This document shows, piece after piece, positions 22,195 through 33,559 of a stretch of DNA of 64,000 bases. Positions within the stretch are counted from its first letter, which is position 1. Each line of letters starts with the position of its first letter. The stretch is from Litsea cubeba (lineage: Eukaryota > Streptophyta > Magnoliopsida > Laurales > Lauraceae), in NCBI GenBank assembly GCA_012931725.1, contig CM022948.1, positions 73,602,552-73,666,551 of the forward strand, given 5' to 3'. The notes beneath the pieces were generated by a model, which was not told the origin of the DNA, did not search any database, and saw only the letters and a list, made by a program, of their open reading frames with translations. The position numbers and the translations under genes were made by a program.

Positions 22195-23690
22195 GAGTTG
22201 TGCAGAGAAGAACTGAAATATAAGGCCATATATGTATGTGCTCTTCTGCCAAGTCAAGTAAAAACGCGGCTGGGTCAACAGGGACATGACGGAGTCAACT
22301 TCAGCAACTTGCATACTTGATGGATGGATGGTTGGATGATGGCAAGATAAATTAGATAATATTGCAGTTCCAGGTTAGATGTAGGATTTAGCCCAATTTT
22401 ATTCTGGTACACATAACATAATCATTAAACTAAGACAATCTAAAATGCACGGCTGGACAAGTCCCATGATGGAGATTGGCCCCTTAATTTTTAGAGAGGA
22501 CCCCAGCAGCTTCAAAGTGTAAGAAATGGAGGGCTCACCTAACCTAGCTTAGTAGGGGTTTACAAAATATTTGCAATGACTGAGCCTGGCACCCATTGTT
22601 TAAAATTCGAACCATAACCACTATTGATTTTTCCGTTGTATTTTTTGCTACCTCCACTGTCTTTTAGAACTAGGAAGTAGGAACGAATAACCCATCTATA
22701 CCTGCCACTACGGGGATGTTAAATAACTAGAGTTCCAGCTCATCAAAATCTCAAAACCTTTTACTATTGGGCAAATCCTTGCCTCTATTTTTTTTTGGAG
22801 TCATTACTCCAAAGTAATTACTGTAAATTTTATAGTTTACCTTTTTTTTTTTGGGCCTAAGCTTCTTTTGCCCTTCAGGAAAAAAAAAAAAAAAAAAGGA
22901 GAAGAAATTGATCTAGTCCTAGTACAGCTGGTTGCCTCGTCCGTGTCAATCAATTCAGAGAGAGTAAAGACCGGGATGGACAAGAAAGTTTACCCAAGGC
23001 CCAAAGTCATCGCACAAGCATTGAGCATGCTTGTGCACTGACTTTTCCATGACAAGGTACTTTCAACAGAAATTTATCTTTATGCAGAAAATGGAAGTGA
23101 GGATTTTGTCTTCTTAGAGATCAATTTCTATGAAACATATTTTTAACTTGCGTATCAGTTTCTTGAGTCCCAATTTATTTTTGGGAAATGTTCTAAAAGT
23201 GCTTCCACCCACATGAAATAAAATGAAAACTTGGAAAAAAGTTGTTTACAAAGAGGGAACAGAAAATCATTCCCCTTCAGTCGGCACAAAGTACTGTCAT
23301 GTAATATCAGTTATGCTAGACTAACTCATTGAGTTAGTCCATGGACTAACCTATGATATCCATGGGGAGATATCCATGGGGTCGACTAACCTATGATATC
23401 CATGGGGGACCCATGTAGACTTCTTGATGTAATATTACTCTTGGTAGAGGATGCAGCGAAGTGCTAGAGTTTATCTCTTCTTGCACACGGGTCACCCTCT
23501 TGCACACGGGTCACCCTCGTGCTCATGGCCGTACCAACATGTATTTGAATAAGGGTGGTTGCACCCATCACACTAGTGTGTCCACCTTCAAAACCTACAA
23601 GAAAACTTTGGGCAGCTTCCAAAAATCACATAAAAATCTTAAATATTTTTATAAAATCTAACTACTTATTTGTGTCCACCCCACTCATAT
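22195..23690. other. Kinase upstream region
   Basis: Putative promoter and flank of the receptor kinase. It contains poly-T and poly-A tracts near 22835 and 22880, a duplicated CTAACCTATGATATCCATGGGG (about 23346 and 23385), and a 19-bp tandem pair TTGCACACGGGTCACCCTC near 23482-23518. No gene is seen. Confidence 0.5.
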
Positions 23691-23739
23691 GGGTCGGGCC
23701 GCCACTGCTCGTACAGTCATACTTTTTTCTCTCGCTCAG

Positions 23740-23965
23740 TTTCCAAATGCTCTTTCAGTACCACTACTACCCGGCTCATGGTCGGCCTCTCTACAGATCT
23801 TGGTGGAGTCATGCCATTGTAATTTCTACAGTTTTCCTAACAGAATTACAGCCGCTTGCAACCTTGAATCAACTAAAACGACTTGTGTCCTCTCCTGCAA
23901 CCAAAGGACTCACACAGTCCTTTATGCTCATTGCATCTGAGATTGAGTATTGAGTACTGCGGCTT
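23740..23965 (-). pseudogene. Kinase C-lobe fragment, receptor-kinase pseudogene
   Basis: On the - strand this aligns with the last exon of the intact kinase. The + strand shows CATGGTCGGCCTCTCTACAG ATCTTGGTGGAGTCATGCC, matching 8124-8164 with substitutions, followed by diverged sequence and small gaps. No frame survives across it. Confidence 0.6.
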
Positions 23966-24344
23966 GGCCCGTGATTGGTAATTGAATACCTACAAACCAA
24001 ATGGAATGGCACACTTCGGCCACTTTTTTTGTGATGGGTATTCCAATCGAACAAGATTGACTGAATTTGAGCTATTTTTGGTCATATGTGATTTTGTGAA
24101 AATATAAATTACTTTCGGAACAGGGATTAGGATGCTTTTTTACTTTTTATGTAAGTATGTATGATTTGTTGGATTTATGTCTTGCTTTCTGGGTTGGCCG
24201 GATTAGTTATATAGTGGGCTAAATTGAGTGTAATTAGGTTTGAGTGGTATTTTGCTAATTGTACAAGAGCTTTTTTTTTCTACTAAAAAAGTATAAATTA
24301 TATAATCTGTAACCCTAACTTATGTAATCTGCTTCGGGCTCTGA

Positions 24345-24500
24345 TATCAGTATATCACTTATAGGGTACGCAGTAAAATGAACAAACCTACAATCAACAA
24401 TCACATACACAATCTACACAATAATTAAGCAATCCACACACACACAACACCAAAAAAAAAAAGACAATGGTTTACTCGGTTTAGCAAACCGCCTGCACCC
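24345..24500. mobile_element. LTR-like remnant with primer-binding-site-like sequence
   Basis: GGGCTCTGATATCAG resembles the complement of an initiator-Met primer-binding site. It is followed by CAATCAACAATCACATACAC and GGTTTACTCGGTTTAGCAAACC, which echo the LTRs at 11940 and 32128. Boundaries are not defined. Confidence 0.35.
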
Positions 24501-25203
24501 AAAATTTGGGTTTTTTAATTTTAATTTTTTTTTACCAAATTATTTTACCGGTACGATACATGAATGATAACGTAATAGCCTAGGGATAAAAAAAGATGCC
24601 CATCTTTGTATTCAAGGGATTTTGCCGATACAGCTGTCCTAAGACCTAACATTTATCCGTCAACGATTGGAAATCACCACAAAGCTATTCGTGTGATATC
24701 CTTGGCCCATACAATATAGCACATATTACACGAACAACTCTACAAAACTTTATTAAAATTCAACCATTGACATACAAATGTTATGTCTAAGGGCAGTTGT
24801 ACTGTCAAAATTCTTTTATTTAATGTAAGTATATTTTCACATAAGGTTGGGCCAAAAAATTTACTTTCTTTTCTCTATACATTTCTGCACTCCAGGAAAT
24901 ATTCACAATCAATGCACACACACAAAAGTCTAAAACCAGTCCCTCCCTCACCATCCATGCTATAGTCAGGATTTTATTTCCGTGGAAGGAAATTGCCTCA
25001 CCACTGAGGTACCCGTGGTTAGTATGATTGAGTACTTTTATTTCTCTTCTCTACTTATAAAAAACAGGAGAAACATTCATGCACTTTCACGTGTGTAATA
25101 CTACAGGTACTCTTTTTTTTTTTCTATTACTACCGTATGGCCAAAAGTAGTCACCATATAGTTTGAGTGAGGTTTACGGGGACATACTGTGGATCAAGGT
25201 ACG

Positions 25204-26602
25204 CAGAGGCGGAACTATGGAGGGGCTAGCAGGGCCATGCCCCCCCCCCCCCCCCCCCCCCCCCAATCATATGCCCATCAATTAATGGATTGCACCCTTC
25301 TGTTAGCAATTAGCAAATCTAATCACAGGTCCCAAAATTATGCTGACACAATCTTAGCTGATTTTGCCAAAAAAAAGAAATAAAAATAGAATGAAGGAAA
25401 GGCATTAAGGAAAGGCAAGGGAATGAAGGAAAGGCAAGGGAATGAAGGAATCAAGGAAGGAAGAAAGAAAGAAATAAGTATGAAAGGATCAAAGAATAGG
25501 TTTCTGCCCATCTTACATTTGCGTCTGCTTGGAGTATTGGGATCTAGATCAAGAGTCCTCCCTTATCGTTACGAATTTCATCTTTGAGGTTTTGTTGAAA
25601 GTTGCAGGTATGTTTGAGAAGAATTAACCAAATCCATCTCTGGAATTTATTTGCTTCAGTAGTTTACAATTGGTACATATAGTAGTGAACGATGCATCAT
25701 TGTGATTCTCACTCACTGATGCTCATACATGAAATCCAAACCACTCAAAATTACTCGGCCTCTCTGTATTCTTTTATCAAATGAATTTCTAATCCAATCG
25801 TAGTTGTATACACTGCAGATTAAAAAATAATTAGTTTCATGTGCCATTTTATTATGATTTTTTGTCATAATAAATCCAAATGGAGGAAAATCTTTTAAAT
25901 TGATAAAAATTGATGGGAACGTGTTTTTAAATGGTTTAGATTTCAAATATGGGTCTCAAACTCTCGATCACAAATTTATATATGATGACGATACTAAGTT
26001 AGTTGTACCCAAAAAAAAACCCCAATGTCACTTTTGAGATTTTGCATGGATAGGGAGTGACTTTTGTCTCACTTCTCAGCTATCCTGTCTTGAAGCAACC
26101 GGGGTCTTTTAAAAAGGGCTAAGGGTTATTATTTAATTTATTACATTATGTTTTATCTAAATATAAACTATAAGTATGAAAAATTTATAAAGTTGACTCA
26201 AAAAGATTTCGTGAGGTTCCTTATCGAGGTATATTTATGAAAATAAAATGTTTAAAGTAAATGGCCCCCCTCTTAAGCCCTTGCAAGAATTCATTCTAAT
26301 AAAAGAAAAGATGACCTGCCATCAAATTGATCAATAAAATAAACAAATGTGTCATGATATATTGTTAACAATTGTTTGCAATTGATCAATATGAAAGTGG
26401 GCCAAAATCCTATTTAAATGAAAATTTTCAAGGATTTAGCCTATTTTGAGATGCCTTAAACTTTTCTCTTATTACATATATTAATCATGTGAGAACAGGT
26501 TTGATTGAATTAAATTCTTCCATATAAATAAAAAAATTTATTTTATTTAAAGTCTTTTTTTTCTTTGGCCCCCCTAAATAATATTACTGGTTCCGCCCCT
26601 AC
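25204..26602. mobile_element. Non-autonomous hAT-like element, about 1.4 kb
   Basis: Left end CAGAGGCGGAACTATGG and right end GGTTCCGCCCCTAC are inverted. The 8-bp flanks are AAGGTACG (25196-25203) and AAGGTAGC (26603-26610). Near the left end is a run of 25 C (25240-25264). There is no transposase. The 169-bp element at 44405-44573 shares the AGGGGCTRGCAG subterminal sequence and appears to be a deletion derivative. Confidence 0.65.
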
Positions 26603-26674
26603 AAGGTAGCCAGCTGTCTGTACGTGCCTTTCACTTCAGTGCAAACATATGTATCAGTCAAGTCCTAATTGAGG

Positions 26675-27440
26675 AAGGCCTTGGACAGTTCAAAGTCCCC
26701 TATCTTAAGCCTCCAATCAACCATTCAACAGCACGGTGGTCATCTCCACGCGTCTGTGAAGAGTGAATTATAGACATTTTGCACGACCAGTATGCAGATA
26801 CTTCAATCCAGCAACTCAAATCAACCCCCAAAGTCCAAAGTCTTTCAGTACACTACAAAATGAAAAGAAGCATCACGTTCTTACCTTGTCCTTGCGCAAC
26901 ATCCATATAGCTATTCTTGGTCGCTGGCTCTAGTTCAACATACTACTGTTTGCCAGCGAGATGATGAGATAGGTTCCCTATGCCATGGACTACTAGCTCT
27001 TATATGGGAACCGAATAACAAATTTGAAACTCCATGGTAGGGCCTACATAGAAATATAATCCGGACTGTTAAAAATAAATTTCATCCCATCCACCGTTGT
27101 ATCTTTCGGTTTCGGCTCAAAATAAGTGGGCCTACCGTCCGATTGAACACAATGACGGAACATGATTGGGCACTGACTTAGCATTGCTTTTGATGTTGTG
27201 TTCATCGTATCCACTCCTTTTGAATTAAAATGTGATGATAGGGCAGTGGATGGTATGAAATTTATTTTTTATGGTTCATAGTATCTGTATGTATGTAGGC
27301 TATACGATGGATTTCCAAAAATTTGTTAAATGTTCCCGTGTAATATCTGGGACACACGGGGTGAGGACTCAATACTCATATATGAAGGCCTTCGTCCTGC
27401 CTTGATTGCAGTGTCCAACGATTGGTACCAAGTTCCTATG
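26675..27440 (-). pseudogene. Receptor-kinase catalytic-region pseudogene, interrupted
   Basis: On the - strand three blocks line up with successive exons of the intact kinase. 26675-26815 matches the HRD/DFG exon (8868-9060). 26895-27010 matches the two exons upstream of it. 27365-27435 matches the rest of the AQLLMRVHH exon. Roughly 350 bp of unrelated sequence separates the last two blocks. Frameshifts and substitutions abolish the frame. Confidence 0.6.
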
Positions 27441-27469
27441 GTGGTTAATTTTCATTGGGACTTGGACCT

Positions 27470-28620
27470 GTAAAATATAAACCGAACAAAATCGGAAACG
27501 TGTTTAAACCCCTTACAAGTTAGGGATTCAGGTCCCAAATTAGATCTCTAAGATGCAATTCAAACTATCTAAGCCGCAATAACAAAATCAAACAATCAAC
27601 AACACAAGACACAAAAGATTTACATGGGAAAACTCGAACTCAAGAAAAAACTACGATACCTAAAAGCCTCTCTAAGGAATCCAATCAAGCACTATAAAAT
27701 CAAAGATTAAAAGAGTACTTACAACTCTTTCCCAGTTGTATTTCAACCAAAGGACTGCAACCTCTCAAGCCAGCTACTCGTCATTCATCTTCACGCGTGC
27801 TTGATCCTCGGTCTTCAAACTAGAAGCCACTTCAAGATGGGAGCGAAGAGAAGGAAGGATAATCTGGCCTTTAGAGAAAAAGTCTCAAGCTCACAAACAA
27901 ATGATTTCTCTAGAGATGAAAATCTCTCTCAAAAAGCATAGCAGTTGCCCTTGTAATGTTGGAGAGAGTAAAGAATAACAAAGAAGGATCTCAAAGGCTC
28001 AATTAGGGCAAAACATAACAGCCCTTATATGGTGAGGACACTAGGGTTTGCCCAAAATGGAATCTGATTACAAACACTCGAACTTTCATTAAATGCACGT
28101 TCAAACTCTTCAAAATATCTCTCAACATTTCAACATATTGTGCGTTCGAACTCATGACACGAACGTTCGAACTTTGGAGATTGCGGGAATTTGGCTCGGG
28201 GAAACTCCATTCGAACTCTGGACGCCTCTGCCTCTTGGCTTGGAATGCAGGACCATTCGAACTTTGATGGAATGCCCGTTCAAACTTTCAGGCTTGCTGG
28301 TTTTTTGCTTGGGAAGTATGTTCGAACGCAAGATAGGGATGTTCGAACTTTTAATGCCTCTGCCCACTGGCTTGGAACTGCTCAAAGAAGAGGACGTTCG
28401 AACTGAAGTAGGGGAACGTTCGAACTTTGCTGGAAAAACTTCATGTACTTTGAGAATTTCAGTTCATTCTGCAGTCCATTCTAAAGAAAACAAAAGGTAC
28501 ATTAAGCAATCCCAAATTTTGTCCAAACCCATGAATTATGCCAGCACTCAAAACCTAACATAAACGCAGGGTCAAACTCACACAAGATCTAATAGATGAG
28601 ACTTGCCAACAAATGTTCCA
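27470..28620. mobile_element. LTR-like remnant with GTTCGAAC motif cluster
   Basis: Contains AAAGATTTACATGGGAAAACTC, an LTR-associated motif shared with the other LTR relics here. At 28098-28435 it has about ten copies of (A/C)GTTCGAACTTT or a one-base variant at irregular 20-60 bp spacing. A 156-codon ORF overlaps the cluster but is compositionally biased, so I do not call it a gene. Confidence 0.4.
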
Positions 28621-29100
28621 GTTCGTCCATCATCATCATCTCTTTTTTTTTAAATTTTAGGGTCATTCCTCAGTTTAGAATTTGAGTAGAGCATTGAGAA
28701 GGGTGAGCAAGCATCTTGATGGAATGTAACCAAGCCGTTGTTTGTTTTTTTTTTTTTAGGAAAAAAATACTATACCTACCTGGACTTTGGCCGTTTTACA
28801 AAGTACCCCCTATACTTTGTTATTTTGGACTAAACCTACATGTAGTTTTAGTTAACTTGCAAAATGAACGGAAACTGTTAGTATTAACGGTGTAGGTCGT
28901 ATAAAATGCCTCCGGTGCATACTAGTGCTAAATTATCAAACCCAAAAGACATATTTGCCCCTTAACCAAGGCTATAAAAGTGGAAATGTATAAAAGCAGC
29001 TCGTTCATTCTTTTTCCAGCCATATCAAATAGCTTCCTCTCAAAACTCTCAAAACTCATGTACCCATTATTCTCGTGGCCAAAGCTCTCAACGTGATGCT

Positions 29101-29213
29101 AAAATTCGATACTGTCACTGCGGGCATAGGGCTGCTCTGAGAACTTCCCAAACACAACGGAGCATGGGGAAGAGGTTTCTTGGCTGTGCACTATATGGGG
29201 TTATACTTTCAAC
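29101..29213 (+). pseudogene. GRF-type zinc finger fragment carried by the Mutator-like element
   Basis: Translation gives RYCHCGHRAALRTSQTQRSM then GKRFLGCALYG. This matches the GRF pattern CxCG...SxT...GxxFxxC, with the last Cys in place. Only this domain is clear; it has no upstream start in the same exon, and the following sequence at 29347-29541 is not recognised. GRF domains bind single-stranded nucleic acid in repair proteins and are common passengers in plant transposons. Confidence 0.6.
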
Positions 29214-29664
29214 CATCTGATTGTTTTTCTTGATGTATGGTCTTCAATGCAACTATTAATGTTTTTTTTTTCAAGATCATCGAGTATTAGCATGATATCT
29301 CGATCAGATCAAACTGTCAGAAAGATACAGCCATAAGAAGCCAAACATGGAAAAAATTAAGTGGGTTGGAAATGGTAAGGTTTACGATTTACCAGTAGAG
29401 AATCCTCTGTGGAAAGCAGAGATCTTGAGGTACGAAGCAACTCTTAATGCCCACAACCTGCACGCCATGAAGAGAGACGTCCTTGTCGGGACCTATTGGT
29501 GGGTCACCGGGCAGGATAGATGCAGAAAAAACTCAAAATAGAGTAAAGATTTCAAGCTGACCTTTGACGCCGAGTAGATGGCTTCGACCTGACCCCCCTT
29601 TTAGGTATTTCCTTAGCTTGCCTTCGACCTTCCTGCCTTGCCTGAAAACTCTTGTTGCCCATCG

Positions 29665-29930
29665 ATCGCCTTTCAACTGTGAAAAATACAAACCGCAAAA
29701 TCATCTTTCAACTGTGAAAAACACAAACCGCAAAATCGCCTTTCAAGAAGTGAGAATCGTCTATGAAAAACACTAACTGCAAGCACAAAATCGCATGTGT
29801 AAACACAAACCGTAAAATCGCCTTTCAAGAAGTGAGAATCGCCTATGAAAAACAGTAACCGCAAGCGCAAAATCGCCTGTGTAAACCCTAACCGCAAAAT
29901 CGCCAGAGAATGTAAACCCTAACAGCAAGC
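29665..29930. repeat. Minisatellite of AAATCGCCTTTCAA units
   Basis: Short units built from AACACAAACCGCAAAATCGCC and TTTCAAGAAGTGAGAATCGCC repeat with changes about seven times. Larger 90-100 bp periods are visible within the right half of the Mutator-like element. Confidence 0.7.
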
Positions 29931-30807
29931 ACAAAATGGGAAAATGAACAAAAAACGCGAAAAGAGATCTTATATATGAAAGGGTAAATTCGTCATTTCC
30001 TATATTCCTTCACAGTCGTTTGTATTTGCAAGTCAACTAAAACTACAGGTAGGTTTAGTCCGAAATACCAAAGTACAAGGGGTACTCTGCAAAAATACCA
30101 AAGTACAGGCAGGTATACTGCTTTTTTTCCCTTTTATTTTCCTAATGGGACACATTTTCTACTGTTCTATGCTAACAATTTTTTAGGTAGAGGTGTTTTC
30201 TGCAATTTTTGCGGGAAAAACAGGTTCAGAAACAGAAACAGGAGGCTATATCTTTTTCTGCACTGCTCACACTAGCGATAGGAACACTTACACAATTGAC
30301 GGAGTAAAATGTTAGGCCTCATGTCTTTCTAACGCACCAAAAAAATTGAAACCGAAGCTACAGGATCGAAGCCTGTTGAAGTTTTCATTTTCCACTGAAA
30401 ATGAGACAGCCGTGAAAATCAATGAGATCTCTGATTCATCCAAGAGATGGTGCTGAAAATGGATCGTTATGGGCGTTTACTGCGCCACTTTGGAACTGTG
30501 CTTACTATTTCTTTTGTTTGATCATACACACAGTCTGCTGTATTGGCAAATGAAGAAATTGGTTCCAAAGATAGGTCCTGAGATTGGAGAATCGATGGTT
30601 CACCTATGCCCAGATCATTGTGAGTTGTGACTAGCAACTAACTACTTTGAAAGGGCATTGGCAAAGGATGATTCGAGTCATTTACCTGGCTACATGCAAG
30701 ATGGTTGCTCAAGTCTCTCAAGATGCTATCTCAATCGCCATCTAAGGGAATTGTTTTATGTTCAGCTAAAGTTATTTTCTTGAACAAAAGCAGAGGACTA
30801 GACTTGC

Positions 30808-31600
30808 AAAATGAAGGTTTGGATTTCGATGGAGGCTGAGCTCTTGATGGGAATTCATATAGGAAATAGACTTCTTTCATTGGGTTTTGTGATAAAGGTA
30901 GGAACAAAGCAATTTATTATTTATGAATATATGGCCAAAGGTGTACCTTCAGAGTACCTCTCCGGTATGGCCCTCATCCCACAAAAATTGAACCTTCTCA
31001 TATAAAATCTGATTCAACAAGCCATATATTTCTAACTTATACCATGGAATATATATAGGGTTGTTGAAGTCTCATCCTTTCAACCAATAATGTTTGTGCC
31101 TTTGTAATCTCATTCCTGGCAATACAATTACAAAAGCCATTTTTTGAACTCATGTGGGAGAACTGATTTGACCATATGCTAATTTTATTACTTACAGGTA
31201 TTATCTTTAGAACAAGTTGAATGAGAGGAGTGATGTTTTCAGCTTTGGGATTGTTCTGTTAGTGCTAATCACAAGTATCGTTCAAAAATAGTCACAAGCC
31301 AATTTGTAATAATCAAGACCTCAGAAAGGATGCACATACTTCATTGGGTTGGTCCTTTGATTGGGTTGGTCCTTTGATTGCGAGAGATTTAAGTAACAAC
31401 TGTTGTTGGTCCAAGGCTGGATAAACGACATCAATTCTAAAAACTGTAGAGGTAGCAATGGCACGCACCTCTACGCAAGTACGCAAAGGCCTGCCAGGAG
31501 CAATGTAGTTAATGAAGGAGCCGGCACTGGAGAGAGCTTGAGAACAAGCTTTCATATCAAGGTGGTAAGAAACAGACGTGATCTAATATTTCCATTGAAA
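30808..31600 (+). pseudogene. Receptor-kinase pseudogene on the + strand
   Basis: Block 30830-30968 translates to AELLMGIHIGNR ... IIYEYMAKGVPSEYLSG, equivalent to the AQLLMRVHH exon of the intact kinase. Block 31197-31285 gives LNERSDVFSFGIVLLVLITS, equivalent to the start of its last exon. 31380-31530 matches later parts of that exon with gaps. The HRD/DFG exon is missing between them, and stops occur. The orientation is opposite to the intact gene. Confidence 0.7.
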
Positions 31601-32127
31601 TGGTACCAAAACACTTGATCAATTGGTCCTAATCCAAGGTAGTGTAAAGAAGTTCAGCATAGAGATAGTGTTCTCCTTTTGGCTGTTCGCCCTGATTTGG
31701 TCTGTAAATCATCACTTCACTCGGCTTATTTCAGACCTTTTTACTTATTGATTTGACTAGTCAGAGTAATATCTTAATTAGTTTTGTGGTATTCAGTTGG
31801 TCCGAGCTGGAAATCATTTGAAGAAGATTGAGGGAAAATAACAATTGGGGAGATGCACTGCAAATGCATTGGGATTCAACAAATTTGTCGCATATTTTGA
31901 AAAATTCATTTAAGCTTGATAACATTCTCAGATAATATATAAACAAGACCAATTCTGACCTTGCCTACCCCTTTTCATGCTCCATGTGGTTCTACAGACC
32001 TTAATCTGGTAGGTTCGTGATCCAAGTATCCCAATGATAAAAGAATATAAATTTTCTTACTATAAATTTAAGTGTTAAATTGTACTAGTTACTATCCTTT
32101 TGTATAACACAATATGAATGGTAAAAT

Positions 32128-32558
32128 TGTTGGAGATAAATTAGGGCAAATATGCATAATCAATCACAACCACAAGCAATCAACATACAAAGAGAACACG
32201 AGATTTACATGGTTCGGCAAACTCGCTTATGGGACTATGAGGATTTCACTATACAAGAATTGAACAATTATAAGGATGTCAAACTTTATAACACTTAACC
32301 TACTCTCTCCTTATTGGTTCGGAACCACCAGAGATAGAGCTCTCACCTCTCTCACTCTCAAGTCTAGAGTTACAGATTACATCGGTATATAATCTCCACT
32401 TTCTTGACCCTAAGAAAGCCCCGGTACAATGACCAAAATATACTTTCTTGACCCCAAGAAAGCCCCGGTACAATGACCAAAATTCCCCTGATCTAGAATT
32501 GACTAATAACCCAATGAACCAATCCAGTCAAACCGGAATACAAGACATAAACCTAACA
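32128..32558. mobile_element. Solo LTR with 5-bp target duplication
   Basis: Starts TGTTGGAG and ends CCTAACA, flanked on both sides by AAAAT (32123-32127 and 32559-32563). It contains GAGATTTACATGGTTCGGCA, also seen in diverged form in the other LTR relics. A segment ending AAGAAAGCCCCGGTACAATG is repeated in tandem near 32412-32476. Length is 431 bp; there is no internal region. Confidence 0.75.
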
Positions 32559-33397
32559 AAAATGAGTTACATTTGTCTGCCACGAGAAATAGTACTTTTG
32601 CAGCCTCCACTATTACATTTCCAAAGTGTAAGTAGAACATGTATATAAAGATACTAGCTATCTAGTTCCAGTTAATTGGTTTTTGGCTTTTCCTCATTGA
32701 ATGTCAAGCATTGTTGTGTATTCGCTTGAATAGATTATTTTGAGAAAAGGTCAAGTGTCTTATACATGACCCATTGGAAGATGCGCTCGTCTACTATAAG
32801 AATGAAATTTGTTAAGGGCCTTAACAAATGGAGGGGCATCTATTATGAACGGTTTAATTTTTCATATAGGTGTGCCTCACTGTACAGTCTCATGAAGTTT
32901 TCTGTGTTCATCGTAAACTTCCCTCAACTTCAATGGCAAAAATACCCAACAAATTTCCCAAGGCACATTGTCAAGCGTGCAATCTTATAGTTTCCAATAT
33001 GTGTTTTATATGCAAATATATGTTGCCAGCATTGCAATATCAAGCATATGCATGGAAATGCCACAAATCTAATGGACAAGGCATAATAGTTAACAAACTA
33101 TTTAAAGTTAATTAGATATTCATATATAAATTACCAAATGTGACAGTTCAATATCCGCAAACAGTATACATAACAGAGTATCACAATATATGAGTATTAT
33201 GGGAAATCTATGCAGTTGTGTTCTGAGGAGGGTACAATGCTCTTGTACCTTTTGTGTTCCATCTTTTTGTATTCTGTTCTTCTTTTTCTCTTGATTTTTC
33301 TCTTTGTGATCCCTTCCTCTTTTAATGCAAGTTCTTGTTACACACACATATATATTTATATATCAATCTCCTGGAATTGGACCTGCAATGTGATGCA

Positions 33398-33548
33398 AAG
33401 TCCCCCTACATTGGTGAAGGTTGGAAACGAATGCTAGATGCCATCTCCACTTGTGGTACGATCTCCAAGCTCCTAGTTCTCTCAGCAGCTGTCTCAACAT
33501 TCAGACAACCCTTCAACTTGGCTATAAATTTTGGTTGGCCCATTCAAT
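33398..33548 (-). pseudogene. Receptor-kinase 3' end fragment
   Basis: The + strand TTGGTGAAGGTTGGAAACGAATGC and CTTCTCTCAGCAGCTGTC-like sequence aligns base for base with 8006-8115, the complement of the 3' end of the intact kinase, with scattered substitutions. Homology stops at about 33548. It is a duplicated terminal exon piece without upstream exons. Confidence 0.7.
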
Positions 33549-33559
33549 GAATGTCGTTG

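Larger units (their letters stand above)
28759..30131. mobile_element. Mutator-like element with long terminal inverted repeats
   Basis: The left end (28759-28860: CTACCTGGACTTTGG ... GTACCCCCTATACTTTG ... GGACTAAACCTACATGTAG) is inverted at 30028-30131 over about 100 bp at roughly 80% identity. Flanking sequence is T-rich, so the 9-bp duplication is ambiguous (TTTTTTTTA against TTTTATTTT). Inside are a GRF zinc finger and a short tandem repeat block at 29665-29930. Confidence 0.7.

Noticed and set aside
28098..28435. CRISPR-like spaced repeats
   Set aside because: Repeats are only about 11 bp, spacing is irregular, and the host is a plant.
28093..28563. 156-codon ORF
   Set aside because: It overlaps the GTTCGAAC motif cluster in an LTR-like region, both strands are open, and no domain is recognisable.
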